Shown here piece after piece: positions 1 to 6,311 of a stretch of 10,067 nucleotides of DNA. The stretch is from an uncultured Collinsella sp. (GTDB lineage: Bacteria; Actinomycetota; Coriobacteriia; Coriobacteriales; Coriobacteriaceae). A program made the position numbers and the translations under genes. The DNA lies in NCBI GenBank assembly GCA_900764025.1, contig CAAFMM010000055.1, positions 1 to 10,067 of the forward strand, read 5' to 3'. A model generated the notes under the pieces. It searched no databases. It was not told where the DNA came from and saw only the letters and a list, made by a program, of their open reading frames with translations. Each line of letters begins with the position of its first letter. The first letter of the stretch is position 1.

Positions 1-774
1 GCCGAGCGCACCGACTTTGACGGCGTGATCATCTCCAAGCTCGACGGCGATGCCCGTGGCGGCGGCGCGCTTTCCGTGCGCCAGGTGACCGGCAAGCCCA
101 TCAAGTTCGTGAGCATGGGCGAGAAGCCCGATTCGCTGGAGCCGTTCTATCCCGATCGTATGGCCAAGCGCATTCTTGGCATGGGCGACGTTGTCGGCAT
201 TATCGAGAAGGCCCAGGAGGCGGCCGACGCCGAGCAGCTCGAGGCTGCCGAGCGAATGCTGCGCGAGGGCTTCACCATGAACGACATGCTCGACCAGATG
301 AAGGCCGTCAAGAAGATGGGCGGCATGAAGGGCATCCTGGGCATGCTCCCCGGCGGCCAGCGTGCGCTCAACCAGATGGGTGGCAACCTGGACGAGGGCA
401 TCTTCGATAAGAACGAGGCCATTATCATGTCGATGACCAAGGAGGAGCGTCTGCGTCCCTCCATCATTAATGGCCAGCGCCGTGCCCGCATTGCCAAGGG
501 CGCCGGCGTGACCCCCACCGAGGTCAATAGCCTTATGAAGCAGTGGGGCGAGATGAACAAGATGATGGGCCGCATGCGCACGATGGCCAATCAGGCACAG
601 GCCGGCGGCAAGAAGGGCAAAAAGGGTAAGAAGGGCAAAAAGATGCGCATGCCCAATATTCCCGGCCTAGATGCCATGGGTCTGGGCGGTATGGGTGGCC
701 TGGGAACGGGCGGCCCCAAGTCCGATATGGACCTGCTGCGCCAGATGGAAGCGCAGATGCGCAACAAGAAGTAA
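1..774 (+). CDS. ffh: Signal recognition particle protein Ffh, C-terminal part (5' end outside window)
   Basis: Ffh is the GTPase of the bacterial signal recognition particle; with 4.5S/SRP RNA it brings ribosomes making membrane proteins to FtsY at the membrane. The frame is open from base 1 (it starts Ala-Glu-Arg-Thr-Asp-Phe-Asp-Gly), so the true start and the GTPase P-loop lie upstream; the GTG at 25 is only an internal Val codon. The 257 residues seen hold the end of the G domain, with the guanine-specificity motif TKLD present as SKLDGDARGG, then the Met-rich M domain (many Met in residues ~85-120 and 180-200). The SRP RNA-binding helices include SMTKEERLRPSIINGQRR and RIAKGAGVTPTEVN. 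A Lys/Gly repeat linker (KKGKKGKKGKK) and a Gly/Met-rich tail follow. Family proteins are about 450 residues, so a little over half is present. No frame damage is seen. Confidence 0.97.
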   Translation, partial: AERTDFDGVIISKLDGDARGGGALSVRQVTGKPIKFVSMGEKPDSLEPFYPDRMAKRILGMGDVVGIIEKAQEAADAEQLEAAERMLREGFTMNDMLDQMKAVKKMGGMKGILGMLPGGQRALNQMGGNLDEGIFDKNEAIIMSMTKEERLRPSIINGQRRARIAKGAGVTPTEVNSLMKQWGEMNKMMGRMRTMANQAQAGGKKGKKGKKGKKMRMPNIPGLDAMGLGGMGGLGTGGPKSDMDLLRQMEAQMRNKK

Positions 775-796
775 CGACTAGTTGAGTCGTGTATGA

Positions 797-832
797 CGAA
801 GGCCGCCTGGATGGTATTCCAGGCGGCCTTCG
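797..832. terminator. GC-rich hairpin between convergent ffh and DUF134-NifX genes
   Basis: A perfect 15-bp stem (797-811 with 818-832, arm CGAAGGCCGCCTGGA) with a 6-base loop starts 22 bases after the ffh stop. A smaller hairpin (774-779 with 785-790) comes just before it. The strong stem and its place after ffh suggest a transcription terminator, possibly for both convergent genes. Neither side carries a proper T tract (only GTTTG follows on the plus strand), so intrinsic termination may be weak. The right arm merges into the tandem repeat that follows. Confidence 0.6.
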
Positions 833-905
833 CCGTTTGTTCGCCGTTTGTTCGCCGTTTGTTCGCCGTTTGTTCGCTGGTTGTTCGCTGGTTGTTCGCT
901 GGTTG
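829..905. repeat. 11-bp tandem repeat array, seven units of two subtypes
   Basis: Four exact copies of TTCGCCGTTTG (829-872) are followed by three exact copies of TTCGCTGGTTG (873-905), then a broken start of an eighth unit. The two subtypes differ at three positions. Sharp homogenisation within each block points to replication slippage or recent local duplication. The array lies between the stop codons of convergent genes. Unit length is not a multiple of 3 and no real gene covers it. The first unit overlaps the right arm of the hairpin by four bases. Confidence 0.95.
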
Positions 906-945
906 TCGCACGCGTGGAAGCGCGTTCTCGACGAGGTGCTTGCCG

Positions 946-1710
946 CTAGTGACAGCCGCAGCCTTCGTGCCCGTCATGGTCGTGGTGACCGTGGCAGCCG
1001 CAGGACTCGCCATGCTCGTGGATGTGCTCGTGATCATGTCCATGGCAGTCGCAGGTGGCCTCGCCGTTCTGTGCGAGCGTGCCGGCGATAAGTGCCTCGA
1101 CGCAAGTGTCGCAGTTGCCCTGGGCACCTGCGTATACCGTGATGCCGGCTTGTGCAAGCGCGTTGATAGCGCCACCGCCGATACCGCCGCAGATGAGCGC
1201 GTCCACGCCGCCGTTGGCGAGCAGACCCGCTAGGGCGCCGTGACCGGTGCCGCCGGTGCCCACGACCTGCTCGTTGAGCACCTTGCCGTCCTCAATGTCG
1301 TAGATCTTGAACTGCTCGCTGCGGCCAAAGTGCATAAAGATGTTGCCGTTGTCGTACGTGGTTGCCACCCTCATGGTGTCGACCTCCTTTGCTGGCCATG
1401 CGGCCGTTGTCGTGGTGATGGGGGAGTACGCGATGTTTCCGCCTTCGATGACGATCGCCCGTCCATTGACCAGCGCGTTTGCCACCTTGCGATGCGCGCG
1501 GCTGCAGATTGCCGCCACCGTGGCGCGGGCAATACCCATGCACTGGGCGACTTCCTCCTGATTGAGGCCTTCCAGGTCGCATAGGCGCAGGACCTCGAGC
1601 TCGTCGACTGTCATATCGATAGCGTCTCCGCTCGCCAGGCCATCGGGGGTAAAACCGCGATATTCGGGGATGATCCCAACACGGCGCAATTTTTCGCGTC
1701 TTCCTGCCAT
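946..1710 (-). CDS. DUF134 helix-turn-helix regulator fused to NifX-type metal-cluster-binding domain with His/Cys-rich tail
   Basis: Predicted 254-residue protein. Residues 1-~95 are a DUF134-type DNA-binding domain (MAGRREKLRRVG start, then TVDELEVLRLCDLEGLNQEE and a helix-turn-helix around EEVAQCMGIARATVAAICSR). After a short linker, residues 113-~215 form a dinitrogenase iron-molybdenum cofactor (NifX/NifB C-terminal) domain, seen in HFGRSEQFKIYD, GHGALAGLLANGGVDALICG and GGIGGGAINALAQAGI. The last 35 residues hold 12 His and 6 Cys in three CxCH motifs, a likely metal-binding tail. The start at 1710 is chosen because GGAGAG lies 4 bases upstream and the protein begins as family members do; an upstream in-frame ATG at 1755 would read through the predicted promoter. 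Family members are thought to carry or sense Fe-S or metal clusters; no nitrogenase genes are nearby, so nitrogen fixation should not be inferred. Self-regulation through the two palindromes is inferred. It is transcribed towards ffh. Confidence 0.9.
   Translation of the reverse strand: MAGRREKLRRVGIIPEYRGFTPDGLASGDAIDMTVDELEVLRLCDLEGLNQEEVAQCMGIARATVAAICSRAHRKVANALVNGRAIVIEGGNIAYSPITTTTAAWPAKEVDTMRVATTYDNGNIFMHFGRSEQFKIYDIEDGKVLNEQVVGTGGTGHGALAGLLANGGVDALICGGIGGGAINALAQAGITVYAGAQGNCDTCVEALIAGTLAQNGEATCDCHGHDHEHIHEHGESCGCHGHHDHDGHEGCGCH
1374..1390 (-). promoter_or_regulatory. Internal Shine-Dalgarno and ATG at the start of the NifX domain
   Basis: Inside the fusion gene, AAAGGAGGT (1382-1390, minus strand) sits 8 bases before an in-frame ATG (1372-1374, Met113). 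That is a near-ideal ribosome binding site, stronger than the one at the gene's own start, and it falls exactly at the domain boundary. It could give a separate 142-residue NifX-domain protein. It may equally be a remnant of two once-separate genes. Internal initiation is inferred, not shown. Confidence 0.6.
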
Positions 1711-1723
1711 ACACTCTCCAAAT

Positions 1724-1737
1724 CTGACATATGTCAG
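1724..1737. promoter_or_regulatory. Operator-like perfect palindrome (site 1)
   Basis: CTGACATATGTCAG is a perfect 14-bp palindrome 13 bases upstream of the DUF134-NifX start codon. It lies right after the predicted -10 element, over the expected transcript start, where a bound repressor would block transcription. A second copy is found 53 bp away. The encoded helix-turn-helix protein is the obvious candidate ligand, by inference only. Confidence 0.6.
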
Positions 1738-1741
1738 TAAT

Positions 1742-1769
1742 AGGATAGCGCGCATGCGGAAGCGTACAA
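1742..1769 (-). promoter_or_regulatory. Predicted promoter of the DUF134-NifX gene
   Basis: On the minus strand a -35-like TTGTAC (1764-1769) and a -10-like TATCCT (1742-1747) are 16 bases apart. They predict a transcript start near 1735 and a leader of about 25 bases that includes the GGAGAG ribosome site. The two palindromes lie on either side, which supports this placement. The hexamers are only partial matches to the sigma-70 consensus. Confidence 0.5.
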
Positions 1770-1776
1770 GCTATTT

Positions 1777-1790
1777 TTGGCATATGTCAG
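1777..1790. promoter_or_regulatory. Operator-like imperfect palindrome (site 2)
   Basis: TTGGCATATGTCAG matches site 1 at 12 of 14 positions, and its right half CATATGTCAG is identical. It lies just upstream of the predicted -35 element, within an A/T-rich frame (TTTTT before, AAAAA after). The centres of the two sites are 53 bp apart, close to five helical turns, so both would face the same side of the DNA and could allow cooperative binding or a small loop. Confidence 0.5.
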
Positions 1791-1857
1791 AAAAAGGCAA
1801 AGGTGTTCCGCTTGCGAATGCAGAGCCGCGCTACCGTGCATTGCGTGTGCCTACCCT

Positions 1858-1893
1858 AGTGTCCAATCCGACACTGCGCGCCTGGGCTACAAT
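1858..1893 (+). promoter_or_regulatory. Predicted thyA-folA promoter with inverted repeat over the -35 region
   Basis: A good -10 element, TACAAT (1888-1893), lies 34 bases before the thyA start codon. At the distance where a -35 should be there is no consensus hexamer but a perfect inverted repeat, AGTGTC (1858-1863) and GACACT (1870-1875), with a 6-base spacer. A promoter with a poor -35 and an operator-like repeat there may depend on an activator or be repressed; the regulator is not identifiable here. Confidence 0.45.
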
Positions 1894-1927
1894 AAAAATC
1901 GCTTATAGGCGACTGACAGGAGGGTCA

Positions 1928-2776
1928 ATGAGCAAGGCTGATCAACAGTTTGTATCCATGTGCCGCGACATTCTGGACCATGGCACCACCACCGAGGGCC
2001 AAAAGGTCCGTCCGGTGTGGGAGGACGGCACCCCTGCCTATACCATTAAAAACTTTGGCGTTACGGCGCGCTACGACCTGCGCGAGGAGTTCCCCGCGCT
2101 CACCCTGCGCCGCACGGCGCTTAAGTCTGCGATGGACGAGATTTTGTGGATCTATCAAAAGAAGTCCAATAACGTCCATGACCTCAACAGCCATATTTGG
2201 GATGAGTGGGCCGACGAGACCGGCTCCATCGGCAAGGCCTACGGGTACCAGATTGGCCAGAAGAGCCATTATGCCGAGGGCGATTTCGACCAGATGGACC
2301 GAGTGCTGTACGATCTTAAGCACACACCGTACAGTCGCCGCATCATGACCAACACGTATGTGTTTAGCGACCTGTCCGAGATGCACCTGTATCCGTGCGC
2401 GTACAGCGTGACCTATAACGTCACGCAGCGCCCGCAGGACGACAAGCCGACGCTCAACATGATTCTCAACCAGCGCAGCCAGGACATTTTGGCCGCGAAC
2501 AACTGGAATGTGTGTCAGTACGCCATCTTGCTGATGATGGTTGCGCAGTCGATCGATATGATTCCCGGCGAGCTGCTGCATGTGATCGCCGACGCCCATA
2601 TCTACGACCGTCATGTCGATATTGTCCGCGAACTTATCGAGCGTCCGCAGTTTGCGGCGCCTAAGGTAACGCTTAACCCCGACGTGCACGATTTCTATGC
2701 GTTTACGACCGACGACCTGATTGTGGAGGGCTATGAGCACGGCCCGCAGGTCAAGAACATTCCCATTGCGGTGTAG
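1928..2776 (+). CDS. thyA: Thymidylate synthase
   Basis: Makes dTMP from dUMP using methylene-tetrahydrofolate and leaves dihydrofolate; cytosolic dimer. The 282-residue length is normal for ThyA. The catalytic Cys is Cys157 (MHLYPCAY). The dUMP-phosphate arginines are Arg137-Arg138 (YSRRIM) and Arg183 in QRSQD (Ser184, Asp186 conserved); Asn194 (NWNVCQY) and His224/Tyr226 (DAHIYDRH) are the nucleotide-base and sugar contacts of the family. After the catalytic Cys there is Ala, not the His of Escherichia coli ThyA; the Bacillus subtilis ThyA type, as I recall it, also lacks that His. The start at 1928 has AGGAGGG three bases upstream; the open frame extends further upstream but without homology. 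folA follows 9 bases after the TAG stop and shares the operon, the usual pairing since FolA recycles the product. Confidence 0.97.
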   Translation: MSKADQQFVSMCRDILDHGTTTEGQKVRPVWEDGTPAYTIKNFGVTARYDLREEFPALTLRRTALKSAMDEILWIYQKKSNNVHDLNSHIWDEWADETGSIGKAYGYQIGQKSHYAEGDFDQMDRVLYDLKHTPYSRRIMTNTYVFSDLSEMHLYPCAYSVTYNVTQRPQDDKPTLNMILNQRSQDILAANNWNVCQYAILLMMVAQSIDMIPGELLHVIADAHIYDRHVDIVRELIERPQFAAPKVTLNPDVHDFYAFTTDDLIVEGYEHGPQVKNIPIAV

Positions 2777-2785
2777 GTGGTGCTC

Positions 2786-3304
2786 ATGACGTGTAAGCTA
2801 TCTGCTATCGTCGCCGTGTGTGAGGATTGGGGCATTGGGTGCGAGGGCGACATGGTGGTGTCCAATCGCGCCGACATGCGCCATTTTGTGGCGTGCACCA
2901 AAGGTTGCCCGGTTATTATGGGGCGCAAGACCCTGTTGAGTTTTCCCGGTGGGCGTCCGCTCAAGAATCGTCGCAATATCGTGCTCACGCGTGACGAGGA
3001 TTTTGCGCCCCAGGGCGTCGACGTGGTCCATAGCATCGACGAGGCGCTCGCCGCGGTTGCCGATGAGCCCGTTGCCTGGGTGATTGGTGGCGGCGATGTC
3101 TATCGGCAGTTTTTGCCGTATTGCGTCGAGGCCGAGGTCACGCACAACCATTGCACTCATGCCGTGGACACGTACTTTCCCGATTTGGACGCCGATCCCG
3201 CATGGGAGATTGCGTGGCGTGGCGGTGTTGCCACGATTGCCTCGGGCGAGGGCGACGAGGGTGTCGATTATGAGTTCGTGACGTATCGTCGCGTTGAGGC
3301 GTAA
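2786..3304 (+). CDS. folA: Dihydrofolate reductase
   Basis: Reduces dihydrofolate to tetrahydrofolate with NADPH; target of trimethoprim. The 172-residue protein shows the family landmarks in order: the N-terminal strand and Met20-type loop (IVAVCEDWGIGCEGDM, residues 8-23), the acidic substrate residue Asp30 (RADMRHF), the NADPH-binding PVIMGRKTLLSF and RPLKNRRNIVLT, the glycine-rich WVIGGGDVYRQFLP, and DTYFPDLD near the C terminus. The start at 2786 is preferred because AGGTGG, overlapping the thyA stop codon, lies 5 bases upstream; a GTG at 2777 in frame would add three residues but has no ribosome site. Downstream of thyA by 9 bases, so translationally close and probably co-transcribed. 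No key residue is missing. Confidence 0.95.
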   Translation: MTCKLSAIVAVCEDWGIGCEGDMVVSNRADMRHFVACTKGCPVIMGRKTLLSFPGGRPLKNRRNIVLTRDEDFAPQGVDVVHSIDEALAAVADEPVAWVIGGGDVYRQFLPYCVEAEVTHNHCTHAVDTYFPDLDADPAWEIAWRGGVATIASGEGDEGVDYEFVTYRRVEA

Positions 3305-3346
3305 ATCGCCTGGCGTGAACGGTATTATCGGATTGATTGAATGTAT

Positions 3347-3369
3347 GGGGCGGCGCTTAGCGTCGCCTC
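3347..3369 (+). terminator. Possible weak terminator after folA
   Basis: A 10-bp stem (3347-3356 with 3360-3369, two G-U pairs, 3-base loop) lies 42 bases after the folA stop and before the next gene. Only GTTTGG follows, so the T tract is poor. It could end the thyA-folA transcript or simply be a GC-rich hairpin. Confidence 0.4.
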
Positions 3370-3413
3370 GTTTGGTATAGATGTGCTGTAAAGAAGGGTG
3401 CGGGCAGGCTGCT

Positions 3414-4328
3414 ATGACTGATGCCGTTGAGGTTCTGCGAATTGATTCGCTCGAGGACGAGCGGCTCGATGCCTACGTGCGACTGACCGAGCGTGAGCTG
3501 CGCTGCGTGCTAGAGCCGCAAAAGGGCATCTTTATCGCCGAGAGTGCCAAGGTTATTGAGCGCGCGGTGCGTGCCGGATACGAGCCGGTGAGCTTTCTTT
3601 TGGGCGAACGCTGGCTCGACCAGATGATGCCGCTGTTTGAGCGCCTAGTCGTGCGCGAGGGCGCGGGTCCTGTTCCTGTGTTCGTCGCCTCCATGGAGCT
3701 CATGGAGCAGTTGACGGGCTTTAACGTGACGCGCGGTGCGCTTGCGGCGTTTCGTCGCCCGCGTCAGATTCCGGTTGATGAGTTCTTGGGTGGCGTCGTC
3801 GAGGCGGCGGGGGAGCGTCCGGTGCGCGTGTGCGTGCTCGAGGGTATTGTCGACCACACCAATGTTGGCGCGATTTTCCGCTCTGCTGCCGCATTGAACG
3901 TTGACGGTATTTTGGTCAGCCCGACGTGCTGCGACCCGCTGTACCGTCGCTCGGCCCGCGTGAGCATGGGCACCGTGTTTCAGGTGCCGTGGACGCGCAT
4001 TGGCAGCGAGGCTCGTGTGTGGCCGCATGATGGTCTGAGCGCGTTGCACGATGCCGGTTTTTCGTGTGCCGCTATGGCGTTGACGGACGACTCTGTTTCG
4101 CTTGATGATCCTGTGCTGCAGAAGATTGATCGCTTGGCGATTTTTATGGGCACCGAGGGTGCCGGCTTGGGCGCCAAGACCATCGCGGGCTGCGACCGGG
4201 CCGTGCGCATTCCGATGGCGCACGGGGTCGATTCACTCAACGTTGCCGCGGCGAGCGCCGTCGCCTTTTGGCAGCTGTGCCCGCACGTGAGCAACGAGTA
4301 TCACTACCAGCCGGGGCTGTATCACTAG
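3414..4328 (+). CDS. SpoU/TrmH-family RNA 2'-O-methyltransferase
   Basis: Predicted S-adenosylmethionine-dependent 2'-O-methyltransferase of rRNA or tRNA, SPOUT fold with a C-terminal trefoil knot. The 304-residue protein has an N-terminal RNA-substrate-binding region (residues ~20-115, including KGIFIAESAKVIERAVRAG) and then the three SPOUT motifs: motif 1 DHTNVGAIFRSA (Asn150, Arg156), motif 2 IFMGTEGAGLG (Glu248), and motif 3 IPMAHGVDSLNVAAASAVAF (Asn276). Its exact target nucleotide cannot be read from sequence. The start is uncertain: the in-frame ATG at 3381 gives an 11-residue Cys-rich extension with no ribosome site and overlaps a possible -10 (TATAGAT, 3376-3382). The ATG at 3414 begins MTDAVEVLRID and has only a weak purine stretch upstream. 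Stands alone between folA and the MATE gene. Confidence 0.9.
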   Translation: MTDAVEVLRIDSLEDERLDAYVRLTERELRCVLEPQKGIFIAESAKVIERAVRAGYEPVSFLLGERWLDQMMPLFERLVVREGAGPVPVFVASMELMEQLTGFNVTRGALAAFRRPRQIPVDEFLGGVVEAAGERPVRVCVLEGIVDHTNVGAIFRSAAALNVDGILVSPTCCDPLYRRSARVSMGTVFQVPWTRIGSEARVWPHDGLSALHDAGFSCAAMALTDDSVSLDDPVLQKIDRLAIFMGTEGAGLGAKTIAGCDRAVRIPMAHGVDSLNVAAASAVAFWQLCPHVSNEYHYQPGLYH

Positions 4329-4374
4329 GCAGTTATTCCGCACCGTGCTCTAATTCGGGGTGTTTCGGTCGCTG

Positions 4375-4397
4375 CCAGTCGGTGCTAAGCTGGTTTT
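4375..4397 (+). terminator. Weak terminator-like hairpin in the gap before the MATE gene
   Basis: The 125-base gap between the methyltransferase and the MATE gene holds a short stem, CCAG (4375-4378) with CTGG (4390-4393), followed by TTTT and further T-rich DNA to about 4430. The stem is only 4-5 bp, so this is a low-confidence terminator for the methyltransferase. No convincing promoter hexamers for the MATE gene were found in the T-rich part. Confidence 0.25.
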
Positions 4398-4453
4398 GGC
4401 TTTGGTTTTAAATTGCTGTTTTGCTGTTTGACCTATGCGTGTGGGGAGGGCGT

Positions 4454-5803
4454 GTGGCTAAGAAATCTACGGCTATCGATGTAACGCAAGGTGTCATTTG
4501 GCAGCAATTGCTGCCGCTGTGCGTTCCCATCTTTTTTAGTTCGTTTTTTCAGTAGGCCTACACGCTTATCGGTACCTATATCGTCGGTCAGTTTGGCGGC
4601 AAGCTCGCGCTAGGTGGCATTCAAGCTACGATGGTGCTCACCGAGCTCTGCATTGGCTTTTGCGTTGGCGTCGGCGCCGGCTGCGCGGTCATTACCGGTC
4701 AGTATTTTGGTCAGCACGATGATGAGCGACTGAGCCGTTCGGTCCATACGGCCATGACGCTCGCGCTGGTGGGCGGTATCGTTTTCTCGATTCTTGGCAT
4801 AGTGTTCGTTGAGCCCATGCTGGTACTTATGAACACTCCGCATGAACTTTTGGCCGAGGGCGTGGCCTATGCTCGTTGCTATTTTGCCGCCATGGTTGCG
4901 GCGCTGCTGCTCAATATGGGAACGGCACTGCTGCGCGCCGTGGGCGACACGCGCGGGCCTGCTGTGATCATCGCTTCCGGCTGCCTTGTTAATGCGGTGC
5001 TGGATGTCATCTTTGTTGCCGTGCTTCATATGGAGGCGCTGGGCTGCGGCATCGCGGTGGCGCTGACCATTTGCTCCAACGCCACGATGATCGTGATTCG
5101 CATGATGCACGCACCGGGTGCGTGGCGGCTTTCGCTGTCCAAACTCGGCATTGATCCTGGCATTTGTAAGAGCATGATCTCGTGTGGTCTGCCGCTTGGC
5201 TTTCAGTCTGCTGCGTATTCGATTTCCAACGTTTTGATTCAGGTGTCGGTCAACTCGTTTGGTGCCGATGTCACCACGGCGTGGGGTCTTTCGGGCCGCT
5301 TAGATGGCATTGTCTGGATGGTTACCGAGGCGCTCGGCGTGTCGATCACCACGTTCTCGGCACAGAACTTTGGCGCGCGCAACTATGAGCGCATGCGCAA
5401 GGGCTACCATACGTCGCTCGTGCTGTCGTTTATGCTCATTGGTGGCCTGTCTGCCGTGCTGCTGGTGTTCTCGGGTCCGTTGTCGCGTCTGTTTGTCGAC
5501 GATGTTTCGATTTCGGCGTACACCACGACGATTCTTCATTTCATCGCGCCGTTCTACGCGATCTTCTCGATTATCGAAAACGCGTCGGGCTCCATTCGCG
5601 GTGCCGGCGTGAGCTTGCAGCCCATGCTGCTCACCATCTTTGGCACCGTTGTCTTGAGGGTGATCTGGGTGTTTGCGATCATGCCCTTCGATCCGTCGCT
5701 CGAGCATCTACTGCTGGTCTACCCCGTAACCTGGCTCATTACGGCCACGATGTTCACCATCTACCACCACAGCGGCAACTGGCTAGGCCGCGCCACCGCC
5801 TAG
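4454..5803 (+). pseudogene. MATE-family multidrug/cation efflux protein, interrupted by in-frame TAG at codon 34
   Basis: MATE proteins export drugs or metabolites across the inner membrane, driven by Na+ or H+, through 12 membrane helices in two similar halves. A GTG start at 4454 with GGAGGG three bases upstream opens a 450-codon frame, the usual family length, ending at 5803. Codons 1-33 give the expected N terminus (VIWQQLLPLCVPIFFSSFFQ, first helix), then TAG at 4553-4555, then the frame continues with family-like sequence (TYIVGQFGGKLALGGIQATM). Relatives usually have Gln or a similar residue there (FFQQ pattern), so one C-to-T change of CAG explains the stop. The rest is intact (LLNMGTALLRAVGDTRGP, SAQNFGARNYERM, ASGSIRGAG). 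Restart at ATG 4631 would lose helix 1 and part of helix 2 and has no well-spaced ribosome site. It may be a true recent pseudogene, strain polymorphism or sequencing error. Confidence 0.85.
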
Positions 5804-5828
5804 CCATTCGGGACGTCCCCAATGGCTA
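5801..5828. terminator. 28-bp palindrome spanning both convergent stop codons
   Basis: Arms TAGCCATT (5801-5808) and AATGGCTA (5821-5828) enclose C, then GGGACGTCCC (itself a perfect palindrome), then C; only one C-C pair breaks the symmetry. The TAG of the MATE gene is the first three bases and the TAG of the adenosyltransferase gene is the last three on the other strand. It could act as a two-way terminator, but no T tract flanks it, so it may instead be a REP-like intergenic element. Confidence 0.55.
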
Positions 5829-6311
5829 GTATTCGATGCCTTGGCGGGCTAGGAGTCCTTCGTCGAAGTAGTGTTTGATGGGGCGCATTTCGGTGACAAG
5901 GTCGGCGAGGTTCGCGAGGGGCAGCAAGCCCCGGCCGGTGAGCACGAGCTCCGTGGTGGTGGGCTTTATCGCGATCAGCGCTTCGACATCCTCGCGCGTC
6001 ACGAAGCCGCGGCGCATGGCCTCGCCGAGTTCATCCAAAATCAGAACGTCGACCTGTGATATCTGCTCGCATGCGAGCTCCATGATCTGCGCGGCGCAAG
6101 CCTCGGGTGTGTCGCGGTCGGCTTGTACGATGCGTAGCCCTAAACGAGGTGCTGCATCATGTTCGGCGCAGTGCAGCTTCTTGGCAAACTGAAGCATGAG
6201 CACGTTAAGTCCATAGCCCGTGGCACGCAGCGCGAGCCTCAGCGCAGCCGTCGTCTTGCCCTTGCCGTCGCCCGTATAGATTTGAACCTTGCCGACTTCT
6301 AGTGATGCCAT
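5826..6311 (-). CDS. cobO: Cob(I)yrinic acid a,c-diamide / cob(I)alamin adenosyltransferase (BtuR/CobO family)
   Basis: Transfers the 5'-deoxyadenosyl group of ATP to the cobalt of corrinoids, in vitamin B12 synthesis or salvage. The 161-residue protein has the family's P-loop at Gly14-Thr21 (YTGDGKGKTTAALRLALRA), the acidic strand-end motif LILDELGEAM (Asp93, Glu94), and the typical C terminus (TELVLTGR, DLVTEMRPIKHYFDEGLLAR, GIEY). It is at the short end of the family because the loop after QFAKK is compact and there is no N-terminal extension. The only good start is ATG at 6311, with a weak purine-rich stretch (AAAAGACAGAG) upstream. Divergent from ftsH across 77 bases and convergent with the MATE gene, 22 bases between stop codons. 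No other B12 gene and no cobalamin riboswitch is visible here. Confidence 0.93.
   Translation of the reverse strand: MASLEVGKVQIYTGDGKGKTTAALRLALRATGYGLNVLMLQFAKKLHCAEHDAAPRLGLRIVQADRDTPEACAAQIMELACEQISQVDVLILDELGEAMRRGFVTREDVEALIAIKPTTTELVLTGRGLLPLANLADLVTEMRPIKHYFDEGLLARQGIEY

Noticed and set aside
829..905. Tandem repeat as a CRISPR array
   Set aside because: Units are 11 bp and directly adjacent with no spacers, and no cas gene is present.
793..1233. Plus-strand frame running from the repeat array into the DUF134-NifX gene
   Set aside because: Its first part translates the 11-bp repeats and the rest is antisense to a well-supported gene.
946..1710. Nitrogen fixation gene, because of the NifX-type domain
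   Set aside because: This domain is common in non-fixing anaerobes, it is fused to DUF134 here, and no nif gene is near.
1925..2740. Long open frame on the minus strand across thyA
   Set aside because: It mirrors the thyA coding strand in a GC-rich gene, has no recognisable motif, and thyA is certain.
3381..3413. ATG at 3381 as the methyltransferase start
   Set aside because: No ribosome binding site, overlaps a possible -10 element, and the 11 added residues do not look like the family. The 3414 start is preferred but not certain.
4553..4555. TAG as pyrrolysine or general amber recoding
   Set aside because: Other genes in the window (thyA, the methyltransferase, cobO, the dehydrogenase) end with TAG, and no pyrrolysine gene is visible; a point mutation or error is simpler.
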